A DNA stretch of 64,000 nucleotides from Burkholderiales bacterium (GTDB lineage: Bacteria; Pseudomonadota; Gammaproteobacteria; Burkholderiales; Burkholderiaceae_C): the NCBI GenBank assembly GCA_947372465.1, contig CANBTT010000012.1, positions 1 through 64,000 on the forward strand, in the 5' to 3' direction. Under the pieces are notes generated by a model. It had not been told where the DNA came from. It saw nothing but the letters and a program-made list of their open reading frames with translations, and searched no databases. Made by a program: the position numbers and the translations under genes. This document shows positions 57,041 to 64,000 of the stretch, piece by piece (the stretch's first letter is position 1; the number at the start of each line of letters is the position of its first letter).

Positions 57041-58768
57041 TCAGTTGGCGTGAGCAAGTGCGATCCATTTTGCTGCCTTCTCGGCCATCATCAATGTGGG
57101 TGAATTGGTGTTGCCACTGGTGATGGTGGGCATGGCGCTTGCGTCCACGACACGCAAGCCGGCGACAAGGCCTCCACGCCCATTTTGTACTCTCAACTGT
57201 GAGTCCAAAACCGCCCCCTTGGCACCCAAGCGACCCATTTGGGCTGTTCCAACAGGGTGAAAAATGGTGGTGCCAATGTCGCCAGCCAAACGACTCAAAT
57301 CTTCTTCGCTTTGAAATTGGGCGCCAGGTTTGATCTCTTGGGGTGCAAAAGGAGACAAGGCTTTTTGCGCCATGATGTTTCGCGTTAATGCAATCGACTT
57401 GGCCGCTTTGTCCAAGTCCTCACGCGTGCTCAGATAGTTGGGGTTGATCAAGGGCGCATCTTGGAAATGGGGTGTTTTTGCACGAACATGTCCTCTTGAG
57501 CTTGGGTTCAAGTTACACACACTGGCCGTGATGGCATCAAAGGCGTGCAAGGGTTCACCAAAGGCCTCTAAGCTCAAAGGCTGAACATGGTATTGCAAAT
57601 CGGGCCAATCAAGTGAGGCATCACTTTTGGTGAACACACCCAGTTGCGACGGCGCCATGCTCATAGGACCTGATTGAGTCAGCACATATTCAAGGCCCAT
57701 TTTGGCCTTCCCCCACCAACTTTTTGAAAGTGTATTCAAGGTGCGTGTGTTGCTGACTTTGAAGACGGTTCGTATTTGCAAATGGTCTTGTAAATTTTCT
57801 CCAACGCCTGGTAAATCAACCAATGTAGGAATGCCAATGCTTTGTAAGTGTTCAGGATCTCCAATGCCAGACAATTGCAAGAGGTGAGGACTGCCAATGC
57901 TGCCAGCACAAAGGATGACTTCGTGCCTGGCATTCACGATCAGCTTTTCATGGCCTGTGAACACTTCAACACCTGAGCATCTTTGGGAGCCATCCAGCGT
58001 GGTTTCAAGCACGACTCGACAAACTTGTGCGCGAGTCCACATCTCGAAATTGTCTCGCCCATAACAAGCCGGACGCAGAAAAGCTTTGGCCGTGTTCCAA
58101 CGCCAACCCGATCGCTGATTGACTTCGAAGTAAGCGACCCCTTCGTTGTTGCCGCCATTGAAGTCCTGCGTTGGTGCAATGCCGTGCTGCTCACAGGCCT
58201 TGGCAAAAGCATTCAAAATAGGCCAATCGAGTCTTTGCTTTTCAACCCTCCACTCCCCCCCTGCATTTTTAAAGGAAAGGGTTTGCTCATAAACGGAGGG
58301 TGAGTCGCTGGTTGTGGCCGCATGAAGATTTGAATTTTTGGCGCCATGAAATGCATTGGCACCCAAATAGTGGTCTTCATGGAATTTAAAATCTTCAAGG
58401 CACGCAGACCAATTCCAACGGTCATCTTGGGTGATGTTTGCCCAGTGATCATAGTCCCTGGATTGACCGCGCATGTAAATCATGCCATTGATGCTGGAAC
58501 ACCCGCCCAAACCCTTGCCGCGTGGGTAGCGCAGCGAGCGACCATTCAATCCCGCTTGCGCCTGTGTGTGATAAAGCCAGTCGGTTCTTGGGTTTCCAAT
58601 GCAGTACAAGTATCCCACTGGGATGTGAATCCAGTGGTAGTCGTCCTTGCCCCCCGCTTCAATCAAGAGCACTCTTTTTGAAGCATTTGCACTGAGGCGA
58701 TTGGCCAGCAAGGCACCAGCCGTTCCTGCACCGACAATGATGTAGTCAAAAGTCAGCTCGTTCATCAA
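57041..58768 (-). CDS. GMC-family oxidoreductase (choline dehydrogenase-like)
   Basis: FAD-dependent alcohol dehydrogenase family. The 575-residue protein has the FAD-binding DYIIVGAGTAGALLANRLS, the GMC signature PRGKGLGGCSSINGMIYMRG and a C-terminal HPVGTAQMG plus TSGNTNSPTLMMAEKAA. It might oxidise an alcohol whose aldehyde feeds the neighbouring semialdehyde dehydrogenase, but the substrate cannot be told. It follows mmsA by 16 nt on the same strand. Confidence 0.87.
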   Translation of the reverse strand: MMNELTFDYIIVGAGTAGALLANRLSANASKRVLLIEAGGKDDYHWIHIPVGYLYCIGNPRTDWLYHTQAQAGLNGRSLRYPRGKGLGGCSSINGMIYMRGQSRDYDHWANITQDDRWNWSACLEDFKFHEDHYLGANAFHGAKNSNLHAATTSDSPSVYEQTLSFKNAGGEWRVEKQRLDWPILNAFAKACEQHGIAPTQDFNGGNNEGVAYFEVNQRSGWRWNTAKAFLRPACYGRDNFEMWTRAQVCRVVLETTLDGSQRCSGVEVFTGHEKLIVNARHEVILCAGSIGSPHLLQLSGIGDPEHLQSIGIPTLVDLPGVGENLQDHLQIRTVFKVSNTRTLNTLSKSWWGKAKMGLEYVLTQSGPMSMAPSQLGVFTKSDASLDWPDLQYHVQPLSLEAFGEPLHAFDAITASVCNLNPSSRGHVRAKTPHFQDAPLINPNYLSTREDLDKAAKSIALTRNIMAQKALSPFAPQEIKPGAQFQSEEDLSRLAGDIGTTIFHPVGTAQMGRLGAKGAVLDSQLRVQNGRGGLVAGLRVVDASAMPTITSGNTNSPTLMMAEKAAKWIALAHAN

Positions 58769-58784
58769 TGAACTTCAGCGCTTG

Positions 58785-60308
58785 TTACTTAGAGGTGGGC
58801 ATGACAAACTCGGCCCCACCCGTGATGCTTTGAGGCCAGCGTTGCATGATGCTCTTTTGCTTGGTATAAAAACGCACACCCTCTTCCCCATAGGCGTGAA
58901 CGTCCCCAAATAAAGAGCGCTTCCATCCGCCAAAACCATGCCAAGCCATGGGCACTGGAATGGGGACATTGATGCCAACCATGCCGACTTGTATGCGTCT
59001 TGAGAATTCCCTTGCGACGTGTCCTTCACGTGTAAAGCAACTCACCCCGTTGCCGAACTCATGGTCATTGATCAACGCAATGGCTTCGTTCAGATCGCTC
59101 ACTCGAACGCAGCTCAGGACGGGTCCAAAAATCTCTTCCTTATAAATTCTCATATTGGTTTTGACGTGGTCAAACAAAGTGCCACCCAACCAAAAGCCTT
59201 GGTCACATCCTTGACCGGCTTTTGCGCCATGAAAGCCGCGACCATCCACCAAGAGTTCTGCCCCTTCTTTTTCTCCAATGTCGATGTAGCCCGTGATCTT
59301 TTCTAGGGCAGCACGCGTCACAATGGGTCCCATTTCCGCATCAAGCTCAATGCCGTTTTTGATCTTCAAGTCACGCGTTCTTTGTATCAAGGCGGGCATG
59401 ATTTTGTCGGCAACATCACCCACCAAAACCGCAACGCTGATGGCCATGCAGCGCTCTCCGGCTGAGCCATATGCGCTACCAATTAGAGCGTCAACAGCTT
59501 GGTCCAAATCTGCATCTGGCATCACTACCATGTGATTTTTTGCCCCCCCAAGGGCCTGAACGCGTTTGCCAAGTCGTGCGCCTGTTTCGTACAGGTGATT
59601 GGCGATCGGTGTTGAGCCCACAAAACTCAAGCCTTGCACATCGGGGTGAGCCATCAATGCATCGACGGCTTCTTTGCCCCCCTGAATGACGCTAAAAACA
59701 CCATCTGGCAAGCCGGCTTGTTTTAACAAGTCGGCCATCATCAAAGAGGGAGAGGGATCAAGAGGACTTGGTTTTAAGATAAAGCTGTTGCCGCAAGCCA
59801 AAGCAACTGGGAACATCCACATGGGCACCATCACGGGGAAGTTAAAGGGCGTGATGCCGGCAACGACCCCAAGCGGTTGGCGCATGGTCCAGTTGTCGAT
59901 TCCAGTGGAAACTTGATCGGTAAAGTCGCCTTTGAGGAGTTGAGGGATGCCGCAGGCGAACTCGATGATGTCAATGCCTCGGGAGACTTCGCCCTGCGCA
60001 TCCGTAAACACTTTGCCATGTTCGGCCGTGATGAGGTGTGCGAGTTCATCTTTGTGCAGATTGATCAACTCTAAAAATCGAAACAAGACCCGTGCTCTTC
60101 GAATGGGGGGCATCTCACCCCAGGCAACTTGGGCGTGTTTTGCCGATGCAACGGCCGAATTCACCTCTTCTTGTGCACCCAGTAAAACTTCTCGAGTGAC
60201 AGCACCACTCGCGGGGTTGTAAACAGCTTGTTTGGATTGCGTAAAACCCGCGTGAAGTTGGCCATTGATGAAATGTTGGACCAAGGGGCGTGCTTGTGAA
60301 TTTGCCAT
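58785..60308 (-). CDS. mmsA: Methylmalonate-semialdehyde dehydrogenase (CoA-acylating)
   Basis: MmsA converts (methyl)malonate semialdehyde plus CoA to propionyl- or acetyl-CoA with NAD+. The 507-residue aldehyde dehydrogenase has catalytic Cys287 in [11 protein letters not shown], the NAD site [12 protein letters not shown] and [13 protein letters not shown], typical of the CoA-acylating group. It precedes the GMC gene. A role in valine, beta-alanine or inositol breakdown is possible. Confidence 0.9.
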   Translation of the reverse strand: MANSQARPLVQHFINGQLHAGFTQSKQAVYNPASGAVTREVLLGAQEEVNSAVASAKHAQVAWGEMPPIRRARVLFRFLELINLHKDELAHLITAEHGKVFTDAQGEVSRGIDIIEFACGIPQLLKGDFTDQVSTGIDNWTMRQPLGVVAGITPFNFPVMVPMWMFPVALACGNSFILKPSPLDPSPSLMMADLLKQAGLPDGVFSVIQGGKEAVDALMAHPDVQGLSFVGSTPIANHLYETGARLGKRVQALGGAKNHMVVMPDADLDQAVDALIGSAYGSAGERCMAISVAVLVGDVADKIMPALIQRTRDLKIKNGIELDAEMGPIVTRAALEKITGYIDIGEKEGAELLVDGRGFHGAKAGQGCDQGFWLGGTLFDHVKTNMRIYKEEIFGPVLSCVRVSDLNEAIALINDHEFGNGVSCFTREGHVAREFSRRIQVGMVGINVPIPVPMAWHGFGGWKRSLFGDVHAYGEEGVRFYTKQKSIMQRWPQSITGGAEFVMPTSK

Positions 60309-60425
60309 GATGACGTGAGCCTCAAAAAAGGGATGTGTATGAGAAACTGTAAAACAAAGATGTGTAGACGATTTTGATTAGGCGACTATATCCTGAAATC
60401 GGATTGTTCTAAGAGCGTGAGGACC

Positions 60426-61175
60426 CTAACGAGCGCCAGCAATGTCCACAAAAGTGCCGCTGCAATAGGAGGACAAGGGCCCCAGCAGCCAGATGATGGC
60501 GTTGGCGACTTCCTGTGCTGTGCCCACGCGTCCCATGGGCATTTGAGGCGCCAAGTCGCGGGCGCGGTTGGGCAGTCCGCCGCTTGCGTGAATTTCAGTA
60601 TCAATCACACCGGGTCTCACCGCATTGACGCGAATGCCTTCGCCAGCAACCTCTTTGGCCAAACCAAGTGTCATGACGTCAATGGCGCCTTTGCTGGCTG
60701 CGTAGTCAATGTATTGACCGGGTGAGCCAAGTCTTGAGGCGGCACTGCCGACATTGACGATGCTGCCTCCTTGTGCGCCATGGCGTGTGCTCATTCTAAG
60801 AACCGCTTCTTTTGCACAATAGAAGCTTCCAAGGACATTGATGCGCATCATTCGCTCGAGTCGATCAGAACTGAATTGATCCAGTCGCTGTGGGTAATCC
60901 ACAATGCCTGCATTGTTAACGAGCCCATCAATGCGACCCAATTTGGCGTCAATGTGCTCAAACATTCTTTGCACCTGCTGCTCATTGCCAATGTCGGCTT
61001 GGATGCTGATGGCGGTTCCTCCGGATTCGCGAATTTGCCGAACAACCGCATCAGCTGCCAAGGAGTTGCTGCTGTAGTTGACCGCTACATGCCAGCCTTG
61101 TTGTGCTGCCAACAGGGCAGTTTGCGCACCAATGCCACGAGAAGCACCTGTGATCAAGACTATTTTGGGATTCAA
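60426..61175 (-). CDS. SDR-family oxidoreductase
   Basis: A short-chain dehydrogenase of 249 residues. The cofactor motif is TGASRGIGAQ, the NNAG motif follows, and the catalytic pair is Y158-x3-K162 with a serine near 144. Arg/Asn-rich start after the cofactor loop gives no clear NAD/NADP choice. The substrate is unknown. It ends 118 nt before mmsA and follows lipA after 6 nt on the same strand. Confidence 0.88.
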   Translation of the reverse strand: MNPKIVLITGASRGIGAQTALLAAQQGWHVAVNYSSNSLAADAVVRQIRESGGTAISIQADIGNEQQVQRMFEHIDAKLGRIDGLVNNAGIVDYPQRLDQFSSDRLERMMRINVLGSFYCAKEAVLRMSTRHGAQGGSIVNVGSAASRLGSPGQYIDYAASKGAIDVMTLGLAKEVAGEGIRVNAVRPGVIDTEIHASGGLPNRARDLAPQMPMGRVGTAQEVANAIIWLLGPLSSYCSGTFVDIAGAR

Positions 61176-61181
61176 GATGAG

Positions 61182-62159
61182 TTAACCTTGTTGCGCTTGA
61201 TGGGCTTGCTGGTCGGCATGGTAACTAGAACGAACCATGGCGCCAATGGCGGCATGTTTAAATCCAAATTCATAGGCTTTGGCTTCAAACATTTTGAAGG
61301 TGTCGGGGTGGACATACCGGGTCACGGGAAGGTGATGCGTGCTTGGCGACAGGTACTGGCCGATGGTCAGCATATCGATACCGTGTTCACGCATGTCTTG
61401 CATGGTTTGTAAGATTTCATCGTCCGTTTCGCCAAGTCCAACCATGAGGCCACTTTTTGTGGGGACATGGGGGAACAGGGCCTTGAATTTTTTTAAAAGC
61501 GAGAGGCTGAACTGATAGTCGCTTCCCGGTCTTGCTTGTGCATAGAGTCTTGGGACGGTTTCTAAATTGTGGTTCATGACATCTGGAGGGGCGTTTTTTA
61601 AAATCCCCAAGGCTTTGTCGTCTCTGCCCCTAAAGTCGGGCACCAAGATTTCAATTTGGGTTTGAGGTGAGAGTGCGCGGATGCTCTCAATGCACTGAAC
61701 GAAGTGGGTGCTACCCCCATCCCTTAAATCGTCCCTGTCAACGCTTGTGATCACAACGTATTTGAGCTTGAGTTGAGCCACTGTTTGGCCCAAGTGCAGT
61801 GGCTCATTGGGGTCCAATGGGTCTGGCCTGCCGTGGCCGACATCGCAAAAGGGACATCGCCTGGTGCACTTGTCACCCATGATCATGAAGGTGGCGGTGC
61901 CATTGCCAAAGCATTCCCCAATATTGGGGCAAGACGCCTCCTCGCAGACGGTGACGAGTTGATTGCTTCTTAAGATGTCTTTGATCTCGTAGAAGCGGGA
62001 GTTGGGTGAGGCGGCTTTAACTCTGATCCACTCGGGTTTTTTCAGTGTTTCTTGCTGTTGAACTTTGATGGGTATTTTGGACAACTTATCAAATGCCTTT
62101 TGTTTGATCAAAGGGTCATAGGCCTTGCTGTTTGGGGTGTCATTGGGTGAGGTGCTCAT
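61182..62159 (-). CDS. lipA: Lipoyl synthase
   Basis: LipA is a radical-SAM enzyme inserting two sulfurs into octanoyl groups. The 325-residue protein has the auxiliary cluster motif [12 protein letters not shown] and the radical-SAM motif [10 protein letters not shown]. It lies 58 nt downstream of lipB on the same strand. Confidence 0.95.
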   Translation of the reverse strand: MSTSPNDTPNSKAYDPLIKQKAFDKLSKIPIKVQQQETLKKPEWIRVKAASPNSRFYEIKDILRSNQLVTVCEEASCPNIGECFGNGTATFMIMGDKCTRRCPFCDVGHGRPDPLDPNEPLHLGQTVAQLKLKYVVITSVDRDDLRDGGSTHFVQCIESIRALSPQTQIEILVPDFRGRDDKALGILKNAPPDVMNHNLETVPRLYAQARPGSDYQFSLSLLKKFKALFPHVPTKSGLMVGLGETDDEILQTMQDMREHGIDMLTIGQYLSPSTHHLPVTRYVHPDTFKMFEAKAYEFGFKHAAIGAMVRSSYHADQQAHQAQQG

Positions 62160-62217
62160 GGGCGAGAGTTTTGTAAATTAGGAAAAAATATAAAAATGGC
62201 AACGCCCGAGTGTGGCA

Positions 62218-62910
62218 TCAATTGGAAAGATAGGTGCTTAGCTTTTGCGCCAACAGCACAGAGACATCTTGGCAATTTAACATGACCCCAAGCTTATGTA
62301 AATTGGTGGTCTGTAATCCTTCATACCCACAAGGGTTGATGGCTTCAAAGGGGCTCAGATCAACGGCGACATTCAAAGCAAGTCCGTGGTAAGTGCAGTG
62401 TTTGGAGACCTTCACGCCGATGGCGGCAATTTTAGACAGCTCACCAAAGACGGGCTTGTGGGCGGAGGGGTTTGAGTGGGGCTCATGGGCCGAGTAGGCA
62501 AGCCGATGGTGAGCTTGAGGGTTGGATGCATTGACATACACACCGGGCGCACCAAGAACGCGGTGTGCCGTGAGGTCCAATGCATTGAGTGTTTTGATCA
62601 CGGCCTCTTCAAGTCGATACACATACTCCTTCACAAAATAGCCTTTGGCGCTCAGGTTGATCAAAGGATAGGCGATCACTTGGCCTGGACCGTGGTAAGT
62701 GATTTGACCGCCTCTGTTGGTTTGAACGAGGGGGATGTCGCTTGGTTTTAAGAGGTCCTTGGGTGTTGCGCTCAGCCCCAGTGTGTAAACCTTTGGATGT
62801 TCACACAGCCACAATTCATCCGGCGTTTGAGGGGTCCTGCTCAGTGTGAAATCTTGCATTTTTTGATAGATTTCTGCGTAAGGCACCAATCCCAAGTGAG
62901 ATATTTTCAT
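62218..62910 (-). CDS. lipB: Lipoyl(octanoyl) transferase
   Basis: LipB moves octanoate from acyl carrier protein to lipoyl domains; LipA then adds sulfur. The 230-residue protein has the motifs RGGQITYHGPGQ and GVKVSKHCTYHGLALNV, with the catalytic Cys in INPCGYEG. It is located between the DUF493 gene and lipA, 44 nt after the former's stop. Confidence 0.93.
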   Translation of the reverse strand: MKISHLGLVPYAEIYQKMQDFTLSRTPQTPDELWLCEHPKVYTLGLSATPKDLLKPSDIPLVQTNRGGQITYHGPGQVIAYPLINLSAKGYFVKEYVYRLEEAVIKTLNALDLTAHRVLGAPGVYVNASNPQAHHRLAYSAHEPHSNPSAHKPVFGELSKIAAIGVKVSKHCTYHGLALNVAVDLSPFEAINPCGYEGLQTTNLHKLGVMLNCQDVSVLLAQKLSTYLSN

Positions 62911-62954
62911 GAGCTCATTTGTACGGGTTTTGAGTGGAAAACATCAAAAGTGGC

Positions 62955-63260
62955 TCAAAGAACCACTTTGACCAAAGGGTGCGAGGACAAGGTGGTGTAC
63001 AGCTCATCCAATTGAACTTGCGAAGTGGCCCAGACATTGAGGGTCACGCCCAAATAGTTGCCCGCCTTGCTTTGTCTGATCTCGATGCTTGAGGCATCAA
63101 ACTGAGGATCAAACTGTTTTGCAATCAGAGTCAGGGTGTGAACAAAATGATCGACCTTTTGACCCATGACTTTGATTGGAAATGAGCAGGGGAATTCGAT
63201 CAAGCTGGCTCTGGTTGACTCGCTGACAGCAATTGGGGGGGGGTGAATGGGGTCACTCAT
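62955..63260 (-). CDS. DUF493 (YbeD-like) family protein
   Basis: A 101-residue protein with the YbeD pattern FPCSFPIKVMGQK and LGVTLNVWATSQ, an ACT-like fold of unknown function usually next to lipB. Codons 6-9 contain a run of nine C (63235-63243), coding the PPP after His6. The start overlaps the end of the aminotransferase gene by 8 nt. Confidence 0.88.
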   Translation of the reverse strand: MSDPIHPPPIAVSESTRASLIEFPCSFPIKVMGQKVDHFVHTLTLIAKQFDPQFDASSIEIRQSKAGNYLGVTLNVWATSQVQLDELYTTLSSHPLVKVVL

Positions 63261-64000
63261 GGTGTTTTAAGGCTTGATAGGCGCAGTAGAGTTGTTGATA
63301 GATGGGCCCTGGGCGAGCGTCTCCAATGGCCTGGGCATCGAGTTGTGTGATGGGTAAGATTTCCTTGGAGGCAGAGCTCAGCAGCAGTTCATCGGCATCA
63401 AAAACGTCTGCCTTGCTGAGCGGTTTGAGGGCAAAAGGAATGTGCTGAGCTGCACACAACTGGGCCAGCACGCCGTAACGCACACCTTCTAGAACCAAGT
63501 GATCGTTGGGGACGCCAAAAACCGCACCATTTTTGACCACCCAGACGTTGCTTGAGGCGGCTTCACTCAAAAAACCATCTCTAAACATGACCGTTTCTGC
63601 CGCGCCAGCTTGCTCGCTGAGTCGTTTGGCCAAGATGGCGCCCATCAAACTGGTGGTTTTGATGTGTGCTTTTTCCCAGCGGAAGTCTTCGTGTGTAATG
63701 CAAAAGACCCCATTTTCAAGCGGCTCTTGGCTTCTTTCTGGGCTTGGTTGGCACATTGCAAAGACCGTTGGGGTCAGATTCTTCGGGATCACATGATCCC
63801 GCGAGGCGACGCCTCTGGAGATTTGAAGGTAAATGTTTGCATTGAACTGCAGAATGGGTGTCTCAAAAAGGGCGGCATTGTCTAAAAGCAGGCGCTCAAA
63901 TATGGCCCGCCAGCCCAGGGCCGCATGGGGGTTGGTCATCAAGACCTCACTGAGGGAGCGTTCCAAGCGGACCATGTGCTCCTCAAACCTGAACAGTTTT
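63253..64000 (-). CDS. Class IV aminotransferase (D-amino acid type), cut by window end
   Basis: The PLP class IV family includes D-alanine transaminase. The frame is open to the window edge and its residues there, KLFRFEEHMVRLERSL, continue a normal family N-terminal region, so the ATG at 63975 is internal and the true start lies outside. The visible C-terminal part has MFRDGFLSEAASSNVWVVKNG and LLSSASKEILPIT. Its place before DUF493-lipB-lipA favours the D-amino acid aminotransferase call. Confidence 0.85.
   Translation of the reverse strand, partial: KLFRFEEHMVRLERSLSEVLMTNPHAALGWRAIFERLLLDNAALFETPILQFNANIYLQISRGVASRDHVIPKNLTPTVFAMCQPSPERSQEPLENGVFCITHEDFRWEKAHIKTTSLMGAILAKRLSEQAGAAETVMFRDGFLSEAASSNVWVVKNGAVFGVPNDHLVLEGVRYGVLAQLCAAQHIPFALKPLSKADVFDADELLLSSASKEILPITQLDAQAIGDARPGPIYQQLYCAYQALKHHE

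Overview
The window comes from a Gram-negative betaproteobacterium, most likely of the order Burkholderiales. The evidence is the gene neighbourhoods rather than one marker: an S10 ribosomal operon ending at rpsQ, amgK divergent from lptD-surA-rsmA, an alr/lplT/radA neighbourhood, ilvE next to a small CHCC zinc-finger gene and waaF, gatCAB divergent from mreB-mreCD-mrdA, and a D-amino acid aminotransferase/DUF493/lipB/lipA block. Almost everything is chromosomal housekeeping DNA, densely packed, with many 1-8 nt gene overlaps. I saw no tRNA, rRNA, CRISPR array, insertion sequence or prophage. No gap between genes exceeds 300 bases.

Layout. 1-5760: end of tuf, rpsJ, then rplC-rplD-rplW-rplB-rpsS-rplV-rpsC-rplP-rpmC-rpsQ. 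A hairpin and a fresh promoter separate rpsJ from rplC. 5805-8434: peroxiredoxin, a divergent cytochrome b / cytochrome c' pair and a lipoprotein. 8445-13129: an MFS transporter, a permease-less PTS (EIIA-HPr-EI) and a hydroxypyruvate isomerase family gene. 13139-20427: rsmE and amgK on the minus strand, lptD-surA-rsmA on the plus strand, then a barstar-like gene. 20601-28335: maeB with a coupled leader ORF, rubredoxin and rubrerythrin, pepP, murU, an HpaI-type aldolase and alr. 28475-38132: lplT, glutathione peroxidase, glcF and glcE, gap and tkt, radA and a small membrane protein. 38187-45347: ilvE, zinc-finger gene, waaF, a group I intron-like relic, an RstB/RstA-like two-component system, an AmpG-like transporter and an M48 protease. 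45363-56866: metallo-hydrolase, xth, pyrE, gatCAB, mreB, mreCD-mrdA and a TSUP permease. 57041-64000: GMC oxidoreductase, mmsA, SDR, lipA, lipB, DUF493 gene and a D-amino acid aminotransferase cut by the window edge.

Themes. Envelope growth and recycling dominate: LptD/SurA and WaaF for the outer membrane, Mre proteins and PBP2 for the rod, AmgK/MurU/AmpG for wall recycling, Alr and the aminotransferase for D-amino acids. A second theme is two- and three-carbon metabolism (MaeB, glycolate oxidase subunits, hydroxypyruvate isomerase, Tkt/Gap). A third is peroxide defence (peroxiredoxin, rubrerythrin/rubredoxin, glutathione peroxidase).

The most unusual element is at about 40500-40736, between the convergent genes waaF and the histidine kinase. 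It holds a plus-strand sequence strongly resembling the conserved core of the Azoarcus tRNA-Ile group I intron (subgroup IC3). No tRNA flanks it, and its P7 helix is no longer complementary, so it looks like an orphan, decayed self-splicing intron. A ten-codon leader ORF with a perfect Shine-Dalgarno sequence, overlapping the maeB start, is the next most notable signal.
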